NCBI GenBank assembly: GCA_023441105.1
Contig: JAEZQX010000258.1
Location: 1-15,299, forward strand
Length of the DNA stretch: 15,299 nucleotides
Source of the DNA: Pseudomonadota bacterium
Lineage (GTDB): Bacteria; Pseudomonadota; Gammaproteobacteria; Burkholderiales; Burkholderiaceae
Direction: 5' to 3'
Part shown: in pieces, positions 7,942-14,526 of the stretch
How positions within the stretch are numbered: the first letter of the stretch is position 1
Layout: each line of letters begins with the position of its first letter
The notes under the pieces: generated by a model
The model's database searches: none
What the model was told of the DNA's origin: nothing
The model's input: the letters and a program-made list of their open reading frames with translations, nothing else
Position numbers and translations under genes: made by a program

Positions 7942-8319
7942 TCAGGCCAGCGCCTTCGCCTTCAGCCTTTCGAACTCGTTCTGACTGATGGTGCCGCCGT
8001 CGAGAAGTGCCTTCGCATCCGAAATCTGCTCGGCGGGGGACTTTCCCGCCACCGATCTTATGTAGGCATCGGTTTCGGAGCGAGCGCGCTCGACCGTTGC
8101 CCGCTGCCGGTCTGCCATGCCCCGGCCCCGCGCGATGATGTAGACGATGGCGGTGAAGACCGGCAGGACGAACAGCCCGATCATCCACAAGACCTTGAAG
8201 ACGCCGCCCAATTCCGGGTCGCGGAAGAGATCGAGCACGATCTGGAAAAGGATCATCAGGTACGCCACCATCACGACCAGCGACAGCATCAGCAACATCA
8301 CGTCCCAGAAATTGCTCAT
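7942..8319 (-). CDS. Small membrane protein with PLDc_N-like and SHOCT domains
   Basis: This 125-residue protein has two N-terminal membrane segments (about residues 6-30 and 40-63) separated by a short loop containing FRDPELGGVFKVLW. That arrangement matches the PLDc_N two-helix module. A basic, coiled stretch follows, and the C-terminus (residues about 94-124, with AKALLDGGTISQNEFERLK) is a clear SHOCT domain, a short module thought to mediate oligomerisation or anchoring. No enzymatic motif is present. GGAG upstream of ATG 8319 supports the start. It is the first gene of the minus-strand run and ends 42 bases before the antiporter start, so the two may be co-transcribed. Its role is unknown; a membrane-stress or scaffold role would be a guess. 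Confidence 0.87.
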   Translation of the reverse strand: MSNFWDVMLLMLSLVVMVAYLMILFQIVLDLFRDPELGGVFKVLWMIGLFVLPVFTAIVYIIARGRGMADRQRATVERARSETDAYIRSVAGKSPAEQISDAKALLDGGTISQNEFERLKAKALA

Positions 8320-8735
8320 GTCGACGTCTCCAGTTCCGGGCGCTGCTTGGCGCCGTGAGCCCAGGTCCGCGGCAGCCCCAGGGCGAAGAGGCCGGTGAGC
8401 CTGCCGAGGAAAGACACTGACCGCCGCGGTGCCGCGGGAGAAGCCTGACAGGTCGTGTTGCTGGAGAGCCTGGCAGGCGGGCTGCTGCAGGAGAGTGCTG
8501 CTGCGAAAGTGCCGCTGGGAGCGCGCAGGTCACGAAGCGTGGCTGGATATCGCCTGCTGCTGGAAGGCGGCGCACCGGACAGTCGAGTTCGCGAGCGGCA
8601 ATTAAACACCTGCCAGCGGGTCAATGCAACACTGTCGCCGGGCCATCCCGGCTGGCATACTGCCTGCCCGGACGGCGTGCAGGCTCGCGAGCCGGCATGC
8701 GGGCATCTTGGCTTGTCTAACGGGACCGGTCCAAC
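8320..8735. other. Non-coding gap between divergent genes
   Basis: These 416 bases separate the SHOCT gene (minus) from the outer-membrane protein gene (plus) and should hold promoters for both. I see no convincing gene. A perfect 6-bp hairpin with a CCAT loop lies at 8637-8652. A weak -10-like CATACT lies at 8656-8661, with only a poor -35 upstream. Frames open here lack start signals and recognisable protein features. Confidence 0.5.
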
Positions 8736-9587
8736 ATGATCAGCGGACTCTCGCTTCGGTGCGCCGCGCGACTCCTCGCGATGGTCGTTGCGGCCGGCGG
8801 CTGCGGCGCCGCCGCCGCACAGGCGGCCGGGCCGGAGCTGAATCAGAAAGTGTGGCTGCATCTTGGCGCGTTTCGACCGCACATCGACTCGCAGTTCCAT
8901 TTCGACAGCAACAGGACGGCACTCCCCGGCACCAGGATCAACGGCGAAGCGGATCTCGGCTGGGCCGACAACAAGACCGTGGGCTCGCTGCTGCTCGGCG
9001 TGAGGCTGGGGGGGCGCTGGCGCATCGAGTTCGAATACTTCGAACTCGATCGCGCCGCGGATGCGCCGATCGGGCAGCGCAACCTCACGGTCGGCGATTC
9101 GACGTTCGAGCTCTCCGCGCGCGTTGCCAGCGAGTTCACCTCGTCTGTCTATCGCTTCACCGCGGGCTACTCGCTGATCCGCCTGCCGAATGCCGAGGCC
9201 GGGGTCGCGCTCGGGGTTCACGCCACCGATTTCTCCATCGCCGTCGAAGGAACCGCCACGGTCAACGAGGTCACCGTGGCGCGAAGACGCGAACACGTCC
9301 AGGAGCTGCTGCCGCTGCCTACCGCGGGTCTCTACGGAACCTGGGCGTTCGCCGGCAGCTGGGTGGCGCAGGGGCGGGTCGACTGGTTCTCGTTGAGCTA
9401 CGACGGCTACGAGGGGACCTTGTGGAACGTCCAGGCGAACCTGCTGTACCGTCTCACGCCGAACGTCGCGCTGGGAATCGGCTATCGGCTCAACGACTAT
9501 GCCATCAAGGCGGACCGGCCGAGCTGGCGCGGCGAAGTCGACTACCGATTCCGCGGCCCCCAGATCCTGGTGGAGGCCGGCTTCTGA
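8736..9587 (+). CDS. Outer-membrane beta-barrel protein
   Basis: This 283-residue protein has an N-terminal Sec signal peptide ending near AAAAQA (residue 30). The mature part shows alternating hydrophobic and polar strands rich in aromatic residues and ends in Phe (ILVEAGF), the usual signal for insertion by the BAM complex. Strand-like segments include SLLLGVRLGGRWRIEFEYFEL, YRFTAGYSLIRL, AGLYGTWAFAGSWVAQGRVD and LLYRLTPNVALGIGYRLNDY. This suggests a small barrel of perhaps 8-12 strands. I do not recognise a named family, and no plug or catalytic motif is visible. It converges on ygiD with only 28 bases between stops, and no neighbour indicates a function. ATG 8736 has only a weak upstream purine-rich stretch. 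Confidence 0.82.
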   Translation: MISGLSLRCAARLLAMVVAAGGCGAAAAQAAGPELNQKVWLHLGAFRPHIDSQFHFDSNRTALPGTRINGEADLGWADNKTVGSLLLGVRLGGRWRIEFEYFELDRAADAPIGQRNLTVGDSTFELSARVASEFTSSVYRFTAGYSLIRLPNAEAGVALGVHATDFSIAVEGTATVNEVTVARRREHVQELLPLPTAGLYGTWAFAGSWVAQGRVDWFSLSYDGYEGTLWNVQANLLYRLTPNVALGIGYRLNDYAIKADRPSWRGEVDYRFRGPQILVEAGF

Positions 9588-9597
9588 GCGCCCTGCC

Positions 9598-9613
9598 CCG
9601 AAATGCGCTTCGG
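9598..9613. terminator. Short hairpin between convergent stops (weak)
   Basis: CCGAA and TTCGG pair across the loop ATGCGC, in the 28-base gap between the stops of the outer-membrane protein gene and ygiD. The stem has only five pairs and no T-tract; the call rests mainly on position. Confidence 0.25.
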
Positions 9614-9615
9614 TC

Positions 9616-10395
9616 TCAACCCAGCTGCACCGCCAGCATCGAGATCGAGCCGCCATCGAAGCCTTCGACCGGAAAGGTCACCGGCTCGTCGCCCTGGCGC
9701 TGGGCAAGGACGTACAGCAGGGGCAGGTAGTGATCCGGCGTGGGCGCCGACAGCATGGCATCGCGTCCGAGCGTTTCGTAGCCGACCAGCGTGCTGAACT
9801 CGCCATCCGCCATGGCGCTGCGGGCCAGCTCCTCGAAGCGCAGCGCCCAGTCCAGGGGCTCGACCTCGCGGCTGCCCCAGGCATAGGTGTGGAGGTTGTG
9901 CACCAGGTTGCCGCTGCCCATGATCAGGATGCCGTCGTCGCGCAGCGGCGCCAGGTCGCGCGCGATGGCGTAGTGCCAGCTGGCCGGCTTCGACTCGTTG
10001 ATGCTCAGCTGCACCACCGGGATGTCCGCTTGAGGAAAGACATGCACCAGCACCGACCAAGTGCCATGATCCAGCCCCCACGACAGGTCCTGCGCCACCG
10101 GCACCGGCGCGAGCAGCTCGGCCACGCGCAGCGCCAGCTCCGGCGAACCCGGCGCCGGATACTGGACCTCGAAGAGCTGGCGCGGGAAGCCGCCGAAGTC
10201 GTGGATGGTGCGGGGCTGGCGGATGGCGGTGACAGCCGTGCCGGACAGGTACCAATGCGCCGAAATGCAAAGGATTGCCCGCGGCCGCGGCAGCGACCGG
10301 CCGATGGCTGACCAGGCGTCGGTCCAGGCATTGCTGCCGATGGCATTCATCGGGTTGCCGTGGCCGAAGAAGATTGCCGGCATGCGTTGGCTCAT
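9616..10395 (-). CDS. ygiD: Extradiol ring-cleavage dioxygenase, 4,5-DOPA dioxygenase family (YgiD)
   Basis: Cytoplasmic enzyme of the LigB/DODA class III extradiol dioxygenase superfamily, 259 residues, close to E. coli YgiD. The family's metal and catalytic histidines are visible: His12 in FFGHGNPM, His47 in SAHWY, His110 in GLDHGTWSVL, His166 in MGSGNLVHNL and His222 in DHYLPLLY. The E. coli homologue acts on L-DOPA, and plant relatives make betalamic acid; the natural bacterial substrate is not settled. I chose ATG 10395 because the family starts just before the HGNPM motif and a GGAG lies upstream. The frame stays open to 10500, but those residues look non-coding. It is divergent from the phospholipase D-like gene. 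Confidence 0.93.
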   Translation of the reverse strand: MSQRMPAIFFGHGNPMNAIGSNAWTDAWSAIGRSLPRPRAILCISAHWYLSGTAVTAIRQPRTIHDFGGFPRQLFEVQYPAPGSPELALRVAELLAPVPVAQDLSWGLDHGTWSVLVHVFPQADIPVVQLSINESKPASWHYAIARDLAPLRDDGILIMGSGNLVHNLHTYAWGSREVEPLDWALRFEELARSAMADGEFSTLVGYETLGRDAMLSAPTPDHYLPLLYVLAQRQGDEPVTFPVEGFDGGSISMLAVQLG

Positions 10396-10500
10396 CGTGG
10401 CTCCATGGGTGGCGTGGCGGTCGCCCGCTGGATCGGACCCGGGGGCGCGGGTCAGGCGCCGAGCTTGCCTGCCGGCGCGATGCCTGCGAAGCTCCATCAT

Positions 10501-11784
10501 ATGCCTGAAGAACCGACTCGTGCCGTGGACCTTGCTCGCCCGGCAGGTCCGAGGCTGGCCTCGGGACCGCGACGTATCCTGCGGGCGGCCGCGTTCGTCC
10601 TGGCGTGCGGCCTGGCCGGTGGCGCGACTTCAGGCTGCACCACCCTGCCGCCGCTCGCAGGCCGCACCCCATCGCAGGTGATCATGGACACCGACGACAC
10701 CCGGCTCGGCAGTGCGCTGGCGCCGCGACTTGCGGAGCATCCCGGCTTGTCCGGCATCCACCCGCTGGCCGATTCGCTCGATGCCTTCGCGGCGCGCGCG
10801 CTGCTGGCGAAGGCGGCGGACCGCACGCTCGACGTGCAGTACTACATCTGGCATGAGGACATCTCGGGGTCGCTGTTGTTCGACGCCCTGCGCGAGGCCG
10901 CGGCACGCGGCGTGCGGGTGCGCCTGCTGCTGGACGACCATGGCTCCTGGGGCATCGACGAGGCACTGGCGGCGCTCGATGCCCACCCCTGCATCGAGGT
11001 GCGTCTGTTCAATCCGATCGTGCCGCGGAAGGCGCGGATGATCGGCTACCTCACGGACTTCGCGCGCACCAACCGGCGGATGCACAACAAGTCGTTCACC
11101 GTGGACAACCAGGCGACGATCATCGGCGGACGCAACGTCGGCGACGAGTACTTCGGCGCCACCCATGGCGTGCTGTTCGCGGACCTCGACGTGCTGGCGG
11201 TGGGGCCGGTCGTGAAGGAGGTGTCGGCCGATTTCGATCGCTACTGGTCGAGCGGCTCGGCCTATCCCGTCGCGCACCTGTTCCCCGGCGCCGCCGCGAC
11301 GCCCGCCGCGCAACCGCCTGGCGCGACGCATCGCCTGGAGGAGGATCCCGCGGCGCTCGACTACCTGCGGCGGGTGCGGCAGTCGTCGTTCATTGCCGAC
11401 CTCCTCGAGAACCGGTTGGCCATGGAATGGGCATCGGTGCGGATGGTGAGCGACGACCCGGCGAAGGTGCTTGGCGAATCCGGACCGGAAGGCAACCTGA
11501 GCCACGAGCTGGCGCAGATCATCGGCGAGCCGCGCGAGAAGATCGACCTGGTGTCGGCGTATTTCGTGCCGACTGCAGCCGGCGTCGAAGCCTTCGCTGC
11601 GCAGGCCCGGCGTGGCGTGGTGGTCGCGATCCTGACCAATGCCCTGGAGGCGACCGACGTGGCGGTGGTGCATGCCGGTTACGCCAAGCGCCGCAAGGAC
11701 CTGATCGCGGCCGGCGTGAAGCTCTTCGAGCTGCGGTCGCAGCATGAGCTGCCGGCCGCGGCCCCATCACCGGCGTCGGGCTAA
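10501..11784 (+). CDS. Phospholipase D-like lipoprotein, N-terminal part with first HKD motif (interrupted)
   Basis: This 427-residue product starts with a basic region and a hydrophobic stretch ending in a lipobox-like ATSGC (Cys46), so it is probably an exported lipoprotein. The first HKD motif is intact: His195, Lys197, Asp202 and then GGRN in HNKSFTVDNQATIIGGRN. It is preceded by the family signature LDVQYYIWHEDISGSLLFDAL. A full cardiolipin synthase/phospholipase D-like protein needs a second HKD motif to build the active site. Here a TAA at 11782-11784 ends the frame in the variable linker before it. The second motif follows in the same frame at 11863 onward. Either this is a pseudogene with a single nonsense change, or two separate polypeptides are made. 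ATG 10501 lacks a strong ribosome site; ATG 10480 is an alternative. Confidence 0.8.
   Translation: MPEEPTRAVDLARPAGPRLASGPRRILRAAAFVLACGLAGGATSGCTTLPPLAGRTPSQVIMDTDDTRLGSALAPRLAEHPGLSGIHPLADSLDAFAARALLAKAADRTLDVQYYIWHEDISGSLLFDALREAAARGVRVRLLLDDHGSWGIDEALAALDAHPCIEVRLFNPIVPRKARMIGYLTDFARTNRRMHNKSFTVDNQATIIGGRNVGDEYFGATHGVLFADLDVLAVGPVVKEVSADFDRYWSSGSAYPVAHLFPGAAATPAAQPPGATHRLEEDPAALDYLRRVRQSSFIADLLENRLAMEWASVRMVSDDPAKVLGESGPEGNLSHELAQIIGEPREKIDLVSAYFVPTAAGVEAFAAQARRGVVVAILTNALEATDVAVVHAGYAKRRKDLIAAGVKLFELRSQHELPAAAPSPASG
11782..11784 (+). other. In-frame TAA separating the two halves of the phospholipase D-like gene
   Basis: The frame that encodes the first HKD motif continues without shift into the frame of the second HKD motif; this TAA is the only stop between 10501 and 12177. 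The flanking linker reads AAAPSPASG-stop-SAAERGAPAERTRAL, a low-complexity region where family members vary. Confidence 0.85.
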
Positions 11785-11829
11785 TCGGCGGCCGAGCGCG
11801 GCGCGCCGGCCGAGCGCACGCGAGCCCTG

Positions 11830-12177
11830 GTGAGCGGCAGCAGCTCGGGCTCGAGCCTTCATGCCAAGACCTTCTCGGTCGATTCGCAACGGGTCTTCGT
11901 CGGCTCGTTCAACTTCGATCCGCGGTCGATGCACCTGAACACCGAGCTCGGCTTCGTCATCGACAGCCCGGCGCTCGCGCGGGGCATCCGCGAGCGGCTC
12001 GAGCAGCAGCTGCCGCATCGCGCCTACCGCGTCATGCTGTCGGAGGACGGCAACCTGTACTGGCTCGAGCAGCGCGGCGACGAGGTGGTGCGCCACGACG
12101 TGGAACCGGGCACCAGCGCCTGGCTGCGGGCCTTCGTCTGGTTCGTCTCGCTGCTGCCGATCGAAGGGATGCTCTGA
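11830..12177 (+). CDS. Phospholipase D-like protein, C-terminal part with second HKD motif
   Basis: In the same frame as the upstream part, this 115-residue piece carries an intact second HKD motif, HAKTFSVDSQRVFVGSFN (His11, Lys13, Asp18, then GSFN, counted from GTG 11830). It also has the family's C-terminal continuation FDPRSMHLNTELGFVIDS and a final hydrophobic segment WLRAFVWFVSLLPIEGML. It cannot be catalytic alone, since phospholipase D active sites need both HKD motifs. The only plausible local start is GTG 11830, with no convincing ribosome site, so separate translation is doubtful. Most likely it is the detached 3' end of one original gene spanning 10501-12177, with conserved motifs suggesting recent interruption, read-through, or a sequencing error. 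Confidence 0.65.
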   Translation: MSGSSSGSSLHAKTFSVDSQRVFVGSFNFDPRSMHLNTELGFVIDSPALARGIRERLEQQLPHRAYRVMLSEDGNLYWLEQRGDEVVRHDVEPGTSAWLRAFVWFVSLLPIEGML

Positions 12178-12202
12178 GGGCGCGGCACGGTCGGGCCTCG
12201 AC

Positions 12203-12242
12203 CGCCCGCCGCCGTCGGATGGACATCGTGCAGCGGCGGGCG
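12203..12242. terminator. Hairpin between convergent genes
   Basis: CGCCCGCCGC (12203-12212) pairs perfectly with GCGGCGGGCG (12233-12242) around a 20-base loop. It lies between the stops of the phospholipase D-like gene (12177, plus) and the cyclase gene (12274, minus). No T-tract is present, so a bidirectional terminator is inferred from position and stem. Confidence 0.4.
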
Positions 12243-12273
12243 TTGCGTGCAGCAAGGCTCCGGTCCGGCAGCC

Positions 12274-13284
12274 TCAGTGGATCGCCACCGGGTTGATCAT
12301 CGACTGCACGCCGCCCTTGTACTTGTTGTGGCCCAGCACGAACATGAATTCATAGACCTTGTCCTTGGCGAGCGCCGCGGTGTTCATGTTCTCGAGGATG
12401 AAGATGCCGTTCTTCGGCAGCAGGATCTGGTGGATCTCGAAGACCCCCACCCCCTGCTCGAACGGGACCGGCTCGACGCCCCAGGTGTCGGCGCCGACGG
12501 CCATGACGTTCTTCGATGCGAGATACAGCGCCCCGTCCTTGCCGACACCCGGCTCGGCGCTGCCGTAGCGCTTGGGGTCGGATTCGATCAGGCTCAGCCA
12601 GCCGGAGTGGAAGATCACGACATCGCCTTCGCGGATCTCCACGCCCTGCTTCTTCGCCGCGGCATCGATTTCCTGGCGGTTGTAGGCAGTGCCTTCCTTG
12701 ACGACGTCGGTGCCGTAGAAGGCGGCCATGTCGAGCAAGACGCCGCGTGCCACCATGGCAGGCACTTTCTCGATGCCCAGCTTGGTGAGGCCGGTGGGTT
12801 GCGCGAAATCCTTTGCCTTGTGGCCGTTGTAGTAGACGTTGTCGATGCCGAGGTGGCCAAGTCCGTCGAGCTGGCTGCCGATGCCGACCCAGCAGTTCAG
12901 GATGTCGTCGTTGTAGGTCGTCTTGGTGGGCCCGAGAGAGCCGCCGGCCTGCTGGCCGGGCTGCACGACATACACCTTGCAATCGCGCGGCGGATAGGCG
13001 GGGGTCGATGGGGCGACCACGATGCCCAGCTCGTAGACCTTGCCGGTCTTCACCAGCCGGGCTGCGTCCATGATCCGCTGCGGCGTCATATGGTTGGCCG
13101 CGCCCGCCTCGTCGTCGGGGCCCCATCGGGAGGGAAACCAATCGCTGCCCGCCTGAGCGGCGGCAGCGGGCCGGGCCGCTTCCTGGGCGGAGGCCGGCAG
13201 CGGCTGCGCGAACGTGAAGGCAGCAAGGGTAAGCAGTCCGGACAATGCAGGCGAAACCGCGCTATGGAATGCGTTGCGGATCAT
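12274..13284 (-). CDS. Secreted cyclase-family (kynurenine formamidase-like) hydrolase
   Basis: This 336-residue protein begins with a signal peptide ending near PASAQ (residue 34) and is probably periplasmic. The body resembles the metal-dependent cyclase family (PF04199), which includes kynurenine formamidase: RWGPDDEAGAANHMTP near the start of the mature protein, YELGIVVAPSTPAYPP, the metal-site region GSQLDGLGHLG (Asp140, His144), and GDVVIFHSGW followed later by VGADTWGVE. The canonical HxGTHxDxPxH is altered to GIGSQLDGLGH. The Asp and last His remain, but both earlier His positions are replaced, as happens in some divergent members. The substrate is unknown. The start at 13284 is supported by AGGAGA upstream, and a good promoter lies about 50-80 bases upstream. 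It is separate from the bfr genes by 245 bases. Confidence 0.85.
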   Translation of the reverse strand: MIRNAFHSAVSPALSGLLTLAAFTFAQPLPASAQEAARPAAAAQAGSDWFPSRWGPDDEAGAANHMTPQRIMDAARLVKTGKVYELGIVVAPSTPAYPPRDCKVYVVQPGQQAGGSLGPTKTTYNDDILNCWVGIGSQLDGLGHLGIDNVYYNGHKAKDFAQPTGLTKLGIEKVPAMVARGVLLDMAAFYGTDVVKEGTAYNRQEIDAAAKKQGVEIREGDVVIFHSGWLSLIESDPKRYGSAEPGVGKDGALYLASKNVMAVGADTWGVEPVPFEQGVGVFEIHQILLPKNGIFILENMNTAALAKDKVYEFMFVLGHNKYKGGVQSMINPVAIH

Positions 13285-13328
13285 CTTTCATCTCCTGGAA
13301 TGGTCTTCTTCGGCCCGGCTTGGCCGCC

Positions 13329-13340
13329 CGATGATCATCG
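13329..13340. promoter_or_regulatory. 12-base perfect palindrome over the cyclase promoter, candidate operator
   Basis: CGATGATCATCG is fully self-complementary and covers the -10 element of the promoter upstream of the cyclase-family gene, a typical place for a dimeric repressor. No regulator gene is adjacent, so the binding protein is unknown. Confidence 0.3.
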
Positions 13341-13363
13341 TCCGCGGCCTGACGCAGTGTCAA
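13334..13363 (-). promoter_or_regulatory. Promoter of the cyclase-family gene
   Basis: On the minus strand a perfect -35 TTGACA (13358-13363) is followed by an 18-base spacer and GATGAT (13334-13339, 4/6 to TATAAT). Predicted initiation near 13327 leaves a leader of about 42 bases containing the AGGAGA ribosome site. Confidence 0.5.
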
Positions 13364-13473
13364 TGGCCGGCGCCGGGCCCAGGAGCGAGCGTGCGCAGCG
13401 CCGGTGGAATGGAACGGCGGACGAAGCAGCGTCCGTGGGCTTGCGAGATGGTTCGCTGCAAATGGCTTGCCGC

Positions 13474-13500
13474 CGCCAGCCGGGCGGCGGACGGCTGGCG
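13474..13500 (-). terminator. Hairpin downstream of bfr, probable terminator
   Basis: A perfect 9-bp inverted repeat (CGCCAGCCG at 13474-13482, CGGCTGGCG at 13492-13500) with a 9-base loop lies about 30 bases beyond the bfr stop. There is no T-tract, so termination may be factor-assisted. Confidence 0.4.
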
Positions 13501-13529
13501 CGACAGAAGCGCCGCGTGGCTTGCGCCGG

Positions 13530-14018
13530 TCAGTCGGAGCTGCCGCCGCCCTCGCCCATCATCGACTGCTGGTAGTTCTGCAGGCCGACCTTGTCGATCA
13601 GCGCGATCTGGGTTTCGAGCCAGTCGATGTGCTCCTCGGTGTCGTCGAGGATGTCGACCAGCAGCTCGCGTGATACGAAGTCGCCGGCGGCTTCACACAG
13701 GGGAATGGACTGGCGCACATGCTGGTGGGCGGCGCGCTCGAGCGCCAGGTCCGCCTGCAGCACCTCCGGCACGTTCTCGCCGATCTGCAGCTTGTTCAGC
13801 GCCTGCAGGTTGGGCAGGCCGTCGAGCAGCAGGATACGGGCGATCAGCCGGTCGGCGTGCTTCATCTCGCCGATCGATTCTTCGTAGATCTTGGAGCCGA
13901 GCCGCTCGAGGCCCCAGTGTCGCGCCATCCGCGCGTGCAGGAAGTACTGGTTGATGGCGGTCAGTTCGTTGGTGAGCTGCTTGTTGAGCAGGTCGATGAT
14001 CTTCTTGTCGCCGCGCAT
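13530..14018 (-). CDS. bfr: Bacterioferritin
   Basis: Cytoplasmic 24-subunit iron-storage protein that oxidises Fe(II) and stores ferric mineral, with haem between subunit pairs. The 162 residues match family length (E. coli 158). It starts MRGDKKIIDLLNKQLTNEL, and the haem ligand Met52 is conserved in GEMKHADRL. Ferroxidase-centre residues Glu18, Glu51, His54, Glu94 and His130 are present. The position equivalent to E. coli Glu127 is Thr in ILDDTEEHIDW, with Glu128 and Glu129 next to it. The start at 14018 is preferred over the longer frame to 14045 because family members begin M[KR]GD and GAGG lies five bases upstream. It is downstream of bfd in the same direction, 188 bases apart, with its own likely promoter. 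Confidence 0.96.
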   Translation of the reverse strand: MRGDKKIIDLLNKQLTNELTAINQYFLHARMARHWGLERLGSKIYEESIGEMKHADRLIARILLLDGLPNLQALNKLQIGENVPEVLQADLALERAAHQHVRQSIPLCEAAGDFVSRELLVDILDDTEEHIDWLETQIALIDKVGLQNYQQSMMGEGGGSSD

Positions 14019-14065
14019 GCTTGCCTCGCTTCGGGGGGCGGCCACTGCGGATGGCCGGGTCGGCC

Positions 14066-14094
14066 ATTGTAGTCCGCGAGGCTATCCCCGGCGA
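14066..14094 (-). promoter_or_regulatory. Possible bfr promoter
   Basis: On the minus strand TACAAT (14066-14071) is a 5/6 match to the -10 consensus. The hexamer 17 bases upstream, TCGCCG (14089-14094), is only 3/6. Initiation near 14059 would give a leader of about 40 bases before bfr. Confidence 0.4.
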
Positions 14095-14107
14095 GGACGC
14101 GACTATT

Positions 14108-14137
14108 CATCACGCGGCGCATCGGCGCGGCGTGATG
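14108..14137. terminator. Long hairpin in the bfd-bfr intergenic region
   Basis: CATCACGC (14108-14115) pairs with GCGTGATG (14130-14137). After one G/G mismatch an inner GCGC/GCGC stem closes an ATCG loop, giving 12 pairs in all. It lies about 70 bases after the bfd stop and upstream of the possible bfr promoter, so it may end or attenuate the bfd transcript. No T-tract follows. Confidence 0.4.
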
Positions 14138-14206
14138 CGAAGGCTGCCGTGTGGAGGCAGGCAGCGAAACCGGACGGGCGGCGAACGGCTGCGGAGGATG
14201 CCTCCG

Positions 14207-14419
14207 TCAGAGGCGGATTTCCATGGTCGAGCCGAGATCCACCGACGTCAGCAATCCCGGCTTCTGCGCGCTGATGACCGCTCGCGCCTGCGGAATACAC
14301 TTGCCGCAGTTGGTGCCGAGTCCGGTGGCCTGCCGGACCGACCTCAGGCAGCAACGCCCTTCGGTGGCCAGTTCAGCCAGATCCCTTTCCCGGACATTGA
14401 AGCAGTTGCAGACGACCAT
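14207..14419 (-). CDS. bfd: Bacterioferritin-associated ferredoxin
   Basis: Small [2Fe-2S] protein of 70 residues that binds bacterioferritin and passes electrons to the stored iron, mobilising Fe(II). The cluster ligands are visible as Cys4 and Cys6 (MVVCNCFNV) and Cys38 and Cys41 (GTNCGKC). The spacing C-x-C-x31-C-x2-C is characteristic of Bfd. Two further cysteines at 23-24 are not part of the motif. The start at 14419 places the first Cys pair at the family position; the frame stays open to 14527 but lacks similarity there, and ATG 14419 has only a weak ribosome site. It lies upstream of bfr in the same direction. The Fur-box-like site about 110 bases upstream fits the known iron repression of bfd in other proteobacteria. 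Confidence 0.94.
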   Translation of the reverse strand: MVVCNCFNVRERDLAELATEGRCCLRSVRQATGLGTNCGKCIPQARAVISAQKPGLLTSVDLGSTMEIRL

Positions 14420-14526
14420 GGTGCGATGCCGTTCCCGATGATGGAGTCCAGAAGCCGGTGGCGCCGCGGCGCCTGTGCCCGTCTTGCTCTGCCGTGCTGG
14501 CCCGAGAGGCCTCGATAGCGAAAGCA

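Noticed and set aside
7934..7948. Hairpin GGCCTG-GAT-CAGGCC across the stop codon of the SHOCT gene
   Set aside because: It is only 6 bp, has no T-tract and overlaps coding sequence; too weak to call a terminator in DNA of this GC content.
4504..8358. A stop-free plus-strand frame of about 1280 codons
   Set aside because: It lies wholly opposite four well-supported genes. Its translation is Asp/Glu/Gly/His/Arg-rich with no domain-like pattern, as expected for an antisense frame in GC-rich DNA.
8455..8739. Possible small gene in the gap before the outer-membrane protein
   Set aside because: It starts with TTG, has no ribosome site, shows no recognisable domain and overlaps the promoter region expected for the next gene.
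8316..9656. Long minus-strand open frame opposite the outer-membrane protein gene
   Set aside because: The plus strand gives a signal peptide, beta-strand pattern and terminal Phe; the minus frame gives Arg/Gly/Pro-rich sequence without features.
10630..11745. Minus-strand open frame opposite the phospholipase D-like gene
   Set aside because: The plus strand contains conserved HKD motifs; the antisense translation is rich in His, Arg and Val with no family signature.
11761..11840. A frameshift as the cause of the phospholipase D split
   Set aside because: Both halves are in the same reading frame, so a single nonsense codon explains the interruption without any indel.
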